From Saprospiraceae bacterium (GTDB lineage Bacteria; Bacteroidota; Bacteroidia; Chitinophagales; Saprospiraceae), in contig JACMLK010000128.1 in NCBI GenBank assembly GCA_014379665.1, forward strand, positions 1 through 7,762: DNA of 7,762 bases. The letters run 5' to 3'. Below the pieces are notes generated by a model that worked only from the letters and a program-made list of their open reading frames with translations, made no database searches and was not told the origin of the DNA. Each line of letters opens with the position of its first letter. Position 1 is the first letter of the stretch. The position numbers and the translations under genes are program-made. Positions 1 to 6,856 of this stretch are shown piece after piece.

Positions 1-498
1 CTGATCTGGTATGCAAATATAGGGGAGGAGACCATTTATTTCAGGGAGAGGTACGATAATTATCCCGTGCTGTTCTTTAGCAATCTTGTGATAAATTTTT
101 TGGTACCATTCTTTATCTTAATGAGGAATGATACTAAAAGGAAATTCGGTTCTGTGAGTTTTGTGGCTATTGTGGTTTTATTGGGACATTGGATTGATTA
201 TTTTCTTATGATCAAACCAGGAGCGCTGATTACCAGAAATGAAGCGCTGGCTCATGCATCTCATGGTACTACCGAACATGGCAATGGAGCAGAGGTGGGT
301 CACAGTACAGGGCATGCAACAGAGCAGGTTTCTGATTTTGTTTCAGGGTTTACAATTCCGGGACTTCTGGAGTTGGGAACATTTATTGGTTTTCTGGGCT
401 TATTTTTTTATGTGGCTTTAGTGGTAATTTCAAAATCTGCGTTAGTGCCTAAAAATGATCCGTATCTTGAAGAAAGTCTTCATCATCATGTAGTTTAA
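1..498 (+). CDS. actF: ActF, alternative complex III membrane subunit (5'-truncated by window edge)
   Basis: The frame is open from base 1 to a TAA at 496-498, giving 165 C-terminal residues; the real start lies upstream of the window. I infer ActF, the NrfD/PsrC-like integral membrane subunit of alternative complex III (menaquinol:cytochrome c oxidoreductase). The basis is the visible motif WYANIGEET near residues 3-11, followed by a membrane segment (about 23-41), a second helix containing GHWIDYFLMIKPG (about 50-74) and a last helix (about 120-144). These match the C-terminal half of ActF as I know it. Between the last two helices is a hydrophilic loop with five His between residues 85 and 105, and the tail ends in HHHVV. 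Its position 33 bases before coxB is the usual Bacteroidota arrangement, in which ACIII and aa3 oxidase form a supercomplex. A GTG at 67 is in frame but would remove conserved sequence and is not the start. The paralogous ActC is less likely given its position as the last act gene. Confidence 0.85.
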   Translation: MIWYANIGEETIYFRERYDNYPVLFFSNLVINFLVPFFILMRNDTKRKFGSVSFVAIVVLLGHWIDYFLMIKPGALITRNEALAHASHGTTEHGNGAEVGHSTGHATEQVSDFVSGFTIPGLLELGTFIGFLGLFFYVALVVISKSALVPKNDPYLEESLHHHVV

Positions 499-531
499 GT
501 AAAAATTGTTCATAACAATAAATAGAAATAA

Positions 532-2046
532 ATGACTTATTTAATCACATTTGCAATCATTTTCCTGCTGGCAGTTATAGTCATTCAGATAGGAAAGCTC
601 ACTGAACTGGCCGCCAGTATCAGGGGAGAAGAAGTGGTAGACAGATCTTCTACAAATACGCAGGGTATTGCTTTGATAGTTTTCATGATCGTTTTTTTGG
701 TGGGGTGTGTATGGTCTACATTATATTACAAAAACCAAATGTTGGGTTACGGCCCTCTTACGTCAGCATCAGCACATGGTTTTGAATTGGATAGTTTGTT
801 TAATGTTACTTTATTTTTTACAGGTATTGTATTTGTGATCACCCATGTGTTGCTTTTCTGGTATGGCTATAAATATCGGCAGACAAGTGGTAGAAAAGCT
901 ATATTTTTTGCTCATGATACCAAATTGGAAATGATTTGGACAGTGGTGCCGGCTGTAGTGATGACCTACCTGGTTGCTAATGGCCTTATAACATGGAACA
1001 ATATTTTTCCTACCCTTACTGAAGACGATAATTATCTTGAAATAGAAGCCACCGGTTATCAGTTTGCATGGGATATAAGATACCCCGGAGCTGATGGGAA
1101 ATTAGGAAATAAAGATTTCAGACTTATTGATCTGGCCAGCAATAGTCTTGGAATTGACTGGAGTGATGAAGCTTCTGTGGATGATGTTGTGCTCGGAGGT
1201 ACCGATAAAATCTTATTGCCAAAGGATTCTCTGATTAAAGTAAGAATCACTGCAAAAGATGTATTGCATAACTTCTATCTGCCTCATTTCAGGGTCAAAA
1301 TGGATGCTGTACCCGGGATTCCAACTTCTTTTATATTCACGCCGGTCAAAACCACACAGGAATTCAGAGAACAACTAAGGGCATATCCTGAATGGCAGAC
1401 GCCTGCAGACCCCGCGGATCCAACAGGGCCAAAAAAATGGGAGACTTTTGAATACGAGCTGGCATGTGCGGAATTGTGTGGTAATGGTCATTATTCAATG
1501 AGAAGAATCGTGGAAGTAGTGACAAGAGAAGAATTTGATACGTGGCTTGCCGGTCAAAAATCATTTTACACTACGAATATCAGAAATACTTCCACTGACC
1601 CATATAAGGGGACAAAGTTGTTTGATTATGAAATTAAAGCCAGATCAAGAGAACTGAAATCAGATATTTCAAGTTATCTGAAAGACACAACAGGTACCGC
1701 TAGCAGAAATATTCAATTGAAACATGTTTTCTTTGAAACGGCATCAGCTACATTAAGTGATTTATCAAGACACGAACTTGAAAACCTGAATAAACTATTA
1801 AAAGAATTTCCTGCACTTAAGATAGAGTTGTCCGGACATACGGATAATGTGGGAGATGCGGTATCCAATCTTGAACTATCCAAACGAAGAGCCGAAAGTG
1901 TCAGAACATTTCTTTTGCAGTTGGGGGCAGATCCAGCCAGATTGTCTTATAATGGTTACGGTCAGAATCAACCATTAGAATCCAATGATACTGAAGAAGG
2001 AAGAGAAAAAAACAGAAGGACTGAACTTAGAATTATTTCTAAATAA
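532..2046 (+). CDS. coxB: Cytochrome c oxidase subunit II with C-terminal OmpA-type peptidoglycan-binding domain (fusion)
   Basis: Subunit II carries the binuclear CuA centre that accepts electrons and passes them to heme a in CoxA. The protein has 504 residues. An extra N-terminal helix (3-21) is followed by helices at about 45-66, 89-113 and 133-157, then the periplasmic cupredoxin domain. The CuA ligands are all present: H246 (in DVLHNFYLPHF), C312, E314, C316, H320 and M323 (in CAELCGNGHYSM). The aromatic motif reads GYQFAWDIRYPG (175-186), with Phe178 where classical oxidases have the electron-entry Trp. The CuA domain ends near residue 345. A linker of about 50 residues leads to an OmpA_C-like domain (about 394-504) with GHTDNVG (435-441), LSKRRAESV, GYG, and GREKNRR (490-496). 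The frame is continuous and there is no Met after M323, so the OmpA part has no ATG start or signal peptide of its own. There is no CxxCH heme c motif. The ATG at 532 follows an A-rich stretch; coxA begins 20 bases after the stop. CoxB assignment is near certain; peptidoglycan binding is inferred. Confidence 0.96.
   Translation: MTYLITFAIIFLLAVIVIQIGKLTELAASIRGEEVVDRSSTNTQGIALIVFMIVFLVGCVWSTLYYKNQMLGYGPLTSASAHGFELDSLFNVTLFFTGIVFVITHVLLFWYGYKYRQTSGRKAIFFAHDTKLEMIWTVVPAVVMTYLVANGLITWNNIFPTLTEDDNYLEIEATGYQFAWDIRYPGADGKLGNKDFRLIDLASNSLGIDWSDEASVDDVVLGGTDKILLPKDSLIKVRITAKDVLHNFYLPHFRVKMDAVPGIPTSFIFTPVKTTQEFREQLRAYPEWQTPADPADPTGPKKWETFEYELACAELCGNGHYSMRRIVEVVTREEFDTWLAGQKSFYTTNIRNTSTDPYKGTKLFDYEIKARSRELKSDISSYLKDTTGTASRNIQLKHVFFETASATLSDLSRHELENLNKLLKEFPALKIELSGHTDNVGDAVSNLELSKRRAESVRTFLLQLGADPARLSYNGYGQNQPLESNDTEEGREKNRRTELRIISK
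1711..2043 (+). other. OmpA C-terminal-like (peptidoglycan-binding) domain encoded within coxB
   Basis: Codons 394-504 of coxB encode an OmpA_C/MotB-type fold: a beta-strand start around KHVFFETASATLS, a helix around ELENLNKLLKEF, then IELSGHTDNVG, the helix LELSKRRAESVRTFLLQLG, ARLSYNGYGQNQP, and the closing GREKNRRTELRI. D438 and R453 are 15 residues apart, the same spacing as D271 and R286, which bind diaminopimelate in Acinetobacter baumannii OmpA; N446 matches the Asn between them. The domain would lie in the periplasm, because the CuA domain just before it must be periplasmic. No stop or frame break separates it from the CuA domain. Confidence 0.93.
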
Positions 2047-2066
2047 CATATAATAAATCAGTAAAA

Positions 2067-3911
2067 ATGGCAAATGTTATCATTCAGGAAGAAGATGTTC
2101 TAATTAAAGAACAAGGTTATGATGACCATTTTCATGAACATCACCATGGCGACAAATATCAGGCTGGATTTATATTCCATTATATTTTTTCGATGGATCA
2201 TAAGATAATTGCCAGACAGTTTTTAATCACAGGTATTATCTGGGCTATTATAGGTGCTGCTATGTCTGTCATATTCAGAATGCAGTTAGGTTTTCCGGAG
2301 GAGAGTCTTGCCTGGATTAAGCCCTTTTTAGGTAAGTGGATTGTGGTAGATCCTGCTACCGGAATTGGAAAGCTCGCTCCTGAATTTTATTATGCGTTAG
2401 TCACCATGCATGGTACGATCATAGTCTTTTTTGTGTTAACAGCGGGATTGAGTGGAACTTTCAGTAATCTCCTCATTCCATTTCAATTAGGATCGCGGGA
2501 TATGGCATCTCCATTTTTAAATATGCTATCCTATTGGTTCTTCTTTTTGGCGGGAGTTGTGATGTTTTATTCCCTGTTTTTAAGTACGGGACCATTTTCG
2601 GGAGGATGGGTGGCTTACCCGCCGCTCAGTGCGTTGCCGCAAGCTTCATCAGGCTCAGGTAGCGGAATGACACTTTGGTTGGTTAGTCTGACATTATTTG
2701 TGGTTTCAGTCTTACTTGGTGGTATCAACTACATAACCACTATCCTTAATCTGCGTACTAAAGGTATGACTCTTTGGAGAATGCCGCTTACTATATGGGC
2801 GTTTTTTGTCACTGCTATTCTTGCTTTGTTGTCATTCCCTGTCCTTGCTTCAGGATTTTTTATGCTAATTTTTGACAGGAGTTTAGGAACAAGTTTTTTT
2901 CTTAGTGACATATTTATAGCCGGACAGGCATTGGACAGGGTGGGTGGAAGTCCAATATTATATCAGCATTTGTTTTGGTTTCTGGGTCACCCTGAAGTAT
3001 ATATCATTATTTTACCAGCCATGGGTCTTGTTTCTGAAGTATTGTCCGTTCATTCCAGAAAACCTATATTCGGATACAGAGCTATGGTTTATTCCATCAT
3101 GGCAATTGGCTTTCTCTCTTTCATAGTATGGGCACATCATATGTTCATGTCAGGGGTGAACCCTTTTATTTCAAATTTTTTCGTGGTATTTACATTAATA
3201 ATAGCTGTACCATCTGCTGTCAAAGTGTTTAACTGGATTACCACACTATATGGTGGAAATATCAGATTGAATACTCCTTTGCTTTTCAGTATCGGATTTG
3301 TTTCCATGTTTATTTCCGGTGGTTTGACAGGAATCTTTCTTGGTAATTCCGCTATTGACATACAAATGCATGACACTTATTTTGTGGTCGCTCACTTTCA
3401 TATTGTAATGGGAGTAGCAGCTTTCTTTGGCATGTTTGCGGGAATATATCACTGGTATCCTCGTATGTATGGCAGGTTTATGAATGAGACATTGGGGAAA
3501 ATACATTTCTGGGGTACTATTATATGCGCCTATGCTATATTCTGGCCAATGCATTATATAGGAATGGCTGGGGTACCAAGAAGATACTATTCCTTTGATA
3601 CTTTTGAAGCGTTCAAACACTTTAATGATCTGAATAAATTTATTACCATATTTGCTATCATAGCTTTTTTCGTTCAATTGCTATTTGTCATAAATTTCTT
3701 TTATTCTATATGGTATGGCCGAAAAATGAAAACTAAAAACCCATGGAAGGCCAATACCCTGGAATGGACCGCACCCATCGAACCTGTACATGGTAACTGG
3801 CCAGGAAATCTCCCGGTAGTGCACAGATGGCCATATGATTATAATAAAGATGAAAGGGAGTTTGTACAACAGCACATACCATTAAAAGAAGGTGAAATCG
3901 GTGATCATTAA
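2067..3911 (+). CDS. coxA: Cytochrome c oxidase subunit I (aa3-type, A1 family)
   Basis: This is the catalytic subunit: it reduces O2 to water at heme a3/CuB and pumps protons across the cytoplasmic membrane. It has 614 residues and about twelve transmembrane helices. Visible key residues are the heme a ligands H115 (TMHGT) and H445, the heme a3 ligand H443 (VAHFHIVMG), and the CuB ligands H308, H357 and H358, with Y312 in GHPEVY as the His-Tyr cross-link partner. D-channel residues D145 (SRDMASPFLN) and E310, K-channel residue K386 (VPSAVKVFNW) and the R505-R506 pair near the heme propionates are present, which places it in the proton-pumping A1 family. The N-terminus has a His/Asp-rich patch (YDDHFHEHHHGD, 18-29). 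The C-terminal tail, with EWTAPIEPVHGNWPG and VVHRWPYDY, resembles other Bacteroidota CoxA proteins. The ATG at 2067 gives an N-terminus of expected length. It lies 20 bases after coxB, consistent with co-transcription. Confidence 0.98.
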   Translation: MANVIIQEEDVLIKEQGYDDHFHEHHHGDKYQAGFIFHYIFSMDHKIIARQFLITGIIWAIIGAAMSVIFRMQLGFPEESLAWIKPFLGKWIVVDPATGIGKLAPEFYYALVTMHGTIIVFFVLTAGLSGTFSNLLIPFQLGSRDMASPFLNMLSYWFFFLAGVVMFYSLFLSTGPFSGGWVAYPPLSALPQASSGSGSGMTLWLVSLTLFVVSVLLGGINYITTILNLRTKGMTLWRMPLTIWAFFVTAILALLSFPVLASGFFMLIFDRSLGTSFFLSDIFIAGQALDRVGGSPILYQHLFWFLGHPEVYIIILPAMGLVSEVLSVHSRKPIFGYRAMVYSIMAIGFLSFIVWAHHMFMSGVNPFISNFFVVFTLIIAVPSAVKVFNWITTLYGGNIRLNTPLLFSIGFVSMFISGGLTGIFLGNSAIDIQMHDTYFVVAHFHIVMGVAAFFGMFAGIYHWYPRMYGRFMNETLGKIHFWGTIICAYAIFWPMHYIGMAGVPRRYYSFDTFEAFKHFNDLNKFITIFAIIAFFVQLLFVINFFYSIWYGRKMKTKNPWKANTLEWTAPIEPVHGNWPGNLPVVHRWPYDYNKDEREFVQQHIPLKEGEIGDH

Positions 3912-3951
3912 TTGCGCGGATTTATTTGATGTAATATAACTAACATAAACA

Positions 3952-4851
3952 TTGAGCAGAACAGACACATATACTATTTCGGGTCATACATCGAAATCTC
4001 TTTTTTCGGTCATTTCAGATTACGTCATGCTGACGAAACTGAGATTAAGTCTGGTTGTCGTTTTTTCATCCGTGCTAGGCTATCTGATCGCGTCTAACGG
4101 AGCAGGTAATTATGTTCAGGTGCTGGTATTAGGACTCGGAGGATTTTTGGTAACAGCTGCCGCCAATGCTTTAAATCAGGTTCTTGAAAAAGATTATGAT
4201 ATTCTCATGACCCGGACGGCAAACCGACCTATAGCAACAGGACGAATGAAAACATCAGAAGGAGTGATGTTTGCCGGACTCAGTTGTTTAGTAGGAATTT
4301 CCCTTTTAGCCACAATCAACCCGATCACCGCACTTTTGGGAATGATTTCTTTGATCACTTATGCTTTTGTGTACACCCCGCTGAAAAGGTATTCCACTAT
4401 CGCTGTAGCAGTAGGTGCCGTACCGGGCGCATTGCCCGTGATGATTGGTGCCACTGCATTTGAAGGAACCATCTCTTTACTTGCCGTGTGTATGTTTGCC
4501 ATTCAATTCCTCTGGCAATTTCCCCATTTTTGGTCCATAGGTTTTATTGGCCATGGGGATTATAAAAAAGCAGGATACAAGCTTCTGCCGGAGCATAACG
4601 GAGAGATAGCCAGAAACCTTGGATTATCTGCATTAATGTATAGTTTAATGATTCTTCCGGTAGTCTGTTTTATGTATTTTTCAATATCGGTATCTTTGGT
4701 GAGTACATTGGTTGTATCGTTATTCAGCCTGATTTATATTATACTAAGTTACAGATTTCATGTAAAATTTGACAGATCATCAGCATTGAAATTGATGTTT
4801 TATTCCTTTTTTTATCTGCCTTTGGTATTAATTTCTTATTGGTTATTGTAA
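3952..4851 (+). CDS. ctaB: Protoheme IX farnesyltransferase (heme O synthase)
   Basis: CtaB (CyoE/COX10) transfers a farnesyl group from farnesyl diphosphate to heme B to make heme O, the precursor of the heme A used by the CoxA encoded just upstream. It is a polytopic UbiA-family membrane enzyme of 299 residues, a normal length. The first Asp-rich prenyl-diphosphate/Mg site is clear: N75, E79, D83, M86, R88, T89 and RP at 92-93 (NQVLEKDYDILMTRTANRP). The later conserved region LWQFPHFWSIGF (187-198) is followed by YKKAGYKLLP (204-213). The start is TTG at 3952: an in-frame TAA lies at 3946-3948, so no longer version is possible. The next ATG (4027, residue 26) begins right at the conserved LTKLRLSL, so it would give an unusually short N-terminus. 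The stop is only 4 bases before the next coxC gene, suggesting coupled translation. No ctaA (heme A synthase) is visible in this window. Confidence 0.95.
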   Translation: MSRTDTYTISGHTSKSLFSVISDYVMLTKLRLSLVVVFSSVLGYLIASNGAGNYVQVLVLGLGGFLVTAAANALNQVLEKDYDILMTRTANRPIATGRMKTSEGVMFAGLSCLVGISLLATINPITALLGMISLITYAFVYTPLKRYSTIAVAVGAVPGALPVMIGATAFEGTISLLAVCMFAIQFLWQFPHFWSIGFIGHGDYKKAGYKLLPEHNGEIARNLGLSALMYSLMILPVVCFMYFSISVSLVSTLVVSLFSLIYIILSYRFHVKFDRSSALKLMFYSFFYLPLVLISYWLL

Positions 4852-4855
4852 GTGT

Positions 4856-5428
4856 ATGGAAAATATAGTGTTAAATAAAAGAAATAAAATACATCCGCAT
4901 AAATTTGCTTTATGGGCGGCCATGGCTAGTATTACTATGATGTTTGGTGCTTTTACCAGTGCCTTTATAGTAAAACAGGCAGCGGGTAACTGGCTTGAAT
5001 TTTCTATGCCTGTTGAATTTTTTATAAGTACTGCGATTATTCTGGCCTCTAGTGCCTGCATACATTTGTCTTTTAAAAATTTTAAAAAAGGCAACGAGCG
5101 ACATTATAAATATTTCTTATTGGGATCATTGGTTTTAGGATTGTCTTTTGTGGTTTTTCAATATTTTGGGTGGACAGCACTCTATGCCAAAGGAGTAGAT
5201 CTTAAAGGCAATGTTTCAGGTTCTTTTTTTTATTTGATTTCAGGTATTCACGCTTTGCATGTTTTGGGAGGAATTGCGGCCATGATTGTGGCTATAATAC
5301 ATGCCTATTCATTAAAATTCATTATCACTGAGCAAAGAATAAACAGATTTGATCTGGTGGTAAATTATTGGCACTTTGTTGATTTCCTATGGATTTATTT
5401 ATTTATATTTTTAATCATTAGCAAATAA
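4856..5428 (+). CDS. coxC: Cytochrome c oxidase subunit III family protein (first copy)
   Basis: A 190-residue membrane protein of the COX3 family, which stabilises subunit I and supports proton uptake through the D channel. It shows five hydrophobic helices (about 16-40, 53-72, 85-107, 123-150 and 168-188), corresponding to the five-helix short form of subunit III. Family signatures are SGSFFYLISGIHALHVLGG (121-139) and NYWHFVDFLWIYLF (170-183). The start ATG lies 4 bases after the ctaB stop, and the next coxC-type gene begins 14 bases after this one ends. Bacteroidota oxidase loci commonly carry two subunit III genes in a row. This shorter one has no long extramembrane loop, and which of the two fills the canonical subunit III position cannot be told from sequence alone. 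Confidence 0.93.
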   Translation: MENIVLNKRNKIHPHKFALWAAMASITMMFGAFTSAFIVKQAAGNWLEFSMPVEFFISTAIILASSACIHLSFKNFKKGNERHYKYFLLGSLVLGLSFVVFQYFGWTALYAKGVDLKGNVSGSFFYLISGIHALHVLGGIAAMIVAIIHAYSLKFIITEQRINRFDLVVNYWHFVDFLWIYLFIFLIISK

Positions 5429-5442
5429 AATTCATTTTTATA

Positions 5443-6300
5443 ATGGCTTCAGATACAATAGCACACGATCACCATACAGAGGCTCACACAGACGGGTCAT
5501 GGAAAGGAGGCAGCGAACCTTTTAAGGCATCATATGGCAAGCTGATGATGTGGTACTTCTTATTATCGGATGCATTTACATTTTCGGGATTTCTTATTTC
5601 TTATGGAGCGCTGCGATTCAGTATGGCTTCATGGCCGGTACCTGATTTTGTCTTTAGTGCATTTCCTGGTGGGATCCACCATAAACCTTTGTTATTTGTC
5701 ACTGTCATGACTTTTATACTTTTAGCCAGTTCTTTTACTATGGTAAGGGCTGTACAGGAAGGGCACAGGGAGAATAAAAGAGGAGTGGTTGTATGGATGT
5801 TATGGACTATCGTGGGAGGTGCTGCATTTCTTGGATGTCAGGCTTGGGAATGGAATACTTTAATGAAGGAAGAACATATGTCAATTGTGGTCAATCCATT
5901 TGGCACTCATGTTGAAGCAGGTCAGTATTTGACCGGGGATGGGCATGACATTAAAGAAGGGGATACTTTTCACGCAGGAGAATCATATTTGATACATAAA
6001 CACGATAATGAATGGGCTCCTCTAAAATTCAAAGTGACTGAAGGTCCAAATGCAGGTTTGGAAAAGGAACAAAGTTTTGGACCTAAAGCGTTTGGAGCAT
6101 TGTTTTTCTTTATTACAGGCTTTCATGGATTTCATGTACTTTCGGGAGTAGCCTTTTTATTAATTATATGTTTAAATTCTGCAACGGGCCTGTATGCTAA
6201 ACGACGTAATGGTTATGAAATGGTAGAGAAAATAGGATTGTACTGGCACTTTGTGGATCTGGTTTGGGTATTCGTTTTCCTTTTGTTTTATTTATTATAA
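5443..6300 (+). CDS. coxC: Cytochrome c oxidase subunit III family protein (second copy, with large hydrophilic insertion)
   Basis: A second COX3-family protein, 285 residues. Helices lie at about 33-57, 84-103, 115-136, 214-245 and 265-284. The signatures FFFITGFHGFHVLSGV (221-236) and LYWHFVDLVWVF (266-277) identify the family. The N-terminus is polar and His-rich (AHDHHTEAHTD, 7-17). A hydrophilic stretch of roughly 70 residues (about 142-212) lies between the third and fourth helices. It carries six His (145, 156, 168, 177, 185, 187) and many acidic residues, and has no counterpart in the preceding copy. If the fold is canonical this loop forms one extramembrane domain. Related proteins in Bacteroidota have loops here, but I cannot measure how unusual this length is. 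The ATG start is 14 bases after the previous stop, and the gene ends 79 bases before coxD. Confidence 0.94.
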   Translation: MASDTIAHDHHTEAHTDGSWKGGSEPFKASYGKLMMWYFLLSDAFTFSGFLISYGALRFSMASWPVPDFVFSAFPGGIHHKPLLFVTVMTFILLASSFTMVRAVQEGHRENKRGVVVWMLWTIVGGAAFLGCQAWEWNTLMKEEHMSIVVNPFGTHVEAGQYLTGDGHDIKEGDTFHAGESYLIHKHDNEWAPLKFKVTEGPNAGLEKEQSFGPKAFGALFFFITGFHGFHVLSGVAFLLIICLNSATGLYAKRRNGYEMVEKIGLYWHFVDLVWVFVFLLFYLL

Positions 6301-6334
6301 TCAATTTTTTTGAGGGTTTAATTTCTAAATCAAA

Positions 6335-6352
6335 TCTGCCCTTGAAGGCAGA
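6335..6352 (+). promoter_or_regulatory. Small hairpin between coxC (second copy) and coxD
   Basis: TCTGCC (6335-6340) and GGCAGA (6347-6352) form a perfect 6-bp stem around a 6-base loop CTTGAA. It is the most GC-rich part of the 79-base gap. No T-run follows on the + strand, so it is not a typical rho-independent terminator there. The flanks GTTTAATTT (6316-6324) and AAATTTTAAAC (6367-6377) could extend it imperfectly. A role in mRNA processing or in tuning coxD level is possible but only inferred. Confidence 0.4.
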
Positions 6353-6379
6353 CATATTAAAAAATAAAATTTTAAACAT

Positions 6380-6745
6380 ATGAGTCACTTATCCTACGAC
6401 CAATCAAAATCCATAGCTACCAAAACCATCATTATATTGGCGGTGATTACAGTCTTTGAGGTTTTGTTCGCGCTTCTTGGAAAAGGATATCTGGTAGAAG
6501 GATTTCGTATTTCAGGATGGATTACAGGTGGAGTTATGATCACATTAAGTCTGGTAAAAGCCTATTTGATTGTCTATGAATTTATGCATATGAAATATGA
6601 GGTTCCCGGTCTGGTAAAAACAGTTTTACTACCTACTTTATTGCTGGTTTGGGCTATCATTTCTTTTATAGCAGAAGGTAAATACTGGGAGACGAGCAGA
6701 AGCAGCGTTAAAAATCATACCACCGAAATTATGGTAAAAAAGTAA
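6380..6745 (+). CDS. coxD: Cytochrome c oxidase subunit IV family protein (prokaryotic COX4)
   Basis: A 121-residue membrane protein with three helices (about 14-34, 45-66 and 77-98), the layout of the prokaryotic COX4 family (PF03626), a small accessory subunit of heme-copper oxidases. The conserved segment SLVKAYLIVYEFMHMKYE (57-74) at the end of the second helix and the following loop is characteristic. The C-terminus is a polar tail of about 20 residues. The ATG at 6380 follows a very A/T-rich stretch. The gap to the previous gene (79 bases) is wider than the other gaps between the structural genes and contains a small hairpin, so its expression may be adjusted separately. It is the last structural oxidase gene before the terminator-like hairpin at 6828. 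Confidence 0.92.
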   Translation: MSHLSYDQSKSIATKTIIILAVITVFEVLFALLGKGYLVEGFRISGWITGGVMITLSLVKAYLIVYEFMHMKYEVPGLVKTVLLPTLLLVWAIISFIAEGKYWETSRSSVKNHTTEIMVKK

Positions 6746-6827
6746 TAGTTTTATATATTACCTTTACTTTGACACATGAAAATACTTTTTTTTACTGTTT
6801 AATTTCATTAAATCGTAGTTAAATTCC

Positions 6828-6856
6828 AAGAGACTTTTTTAAGTCGCTTTTTTATT
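6828..6856 (+). terminator. Rho-independent terminator-like hairpin downstream of coxD
   Basis: AAGAGACTT (6828-6836) pairs with AAGTCGCTT (6841-6849) around a TTTT loop: nine positions with a single A-G mismatch. The 3' arm runs straight into T's (6848-6853, then ATTT). This is the classical intrinsic terminator form and would end the act-cox transcript. It ends only 8 bases before the ATG at 6865, so it could also act as an attenuator or translation-blocking hairpin for the downstream pair of genes. Confidence 0.72.

Noticed and set aside
239..421. +1-shifted open frame of 60 codons inside actF
   Set aside because: It overlaps the well-supported ActF frame and shows no family signal; it is a shadow.
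505..519. Palindrome ATTGTT-CAT-AACAAT between actF and coxB
   Set aside because: A 6-bp AT-rich arm with a 3-base spacer is expected by chance in AT-rich DNA, has no T-run and is weak as a hairpin; it could be an operator but nothing else supports that.
1560..1715. Possibility that the CoxB-OmpA fusion is an assembly artefact or a lost stop between two genes
   Set aside because: The OmpA part has no signal peptide or Met of its own (no Met after residue 323), and the linker is continuous polar sequence in the same frame, so a real fusion is the better reading; only raw reads could settle it.
3246..3677. Minus-strand open frame of 143 codons inside coxA
   Set aside because: It lies wholly within the strongly conserved coxA coding region, has no recognisable domain and its composition follows from the opposite-strand codons.
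6197..6388. Minus-strand open frame of 63 codons spanning the end of the second coxC and the gap before coxD
   Set aside because: Most of it is the complement of conserved COX3 sequence; no domain and no context support it.
6768..6800. Possible Bacteroidota promoter (TTTG, 21-base spacer, TACTGTTT)
   Set aside because: The -7 element matches the TAnnTTTG pattern only partly, and the terminator-like hairpin lies between it and the gene; too weak to list as a feature, noted only in the leader finding.
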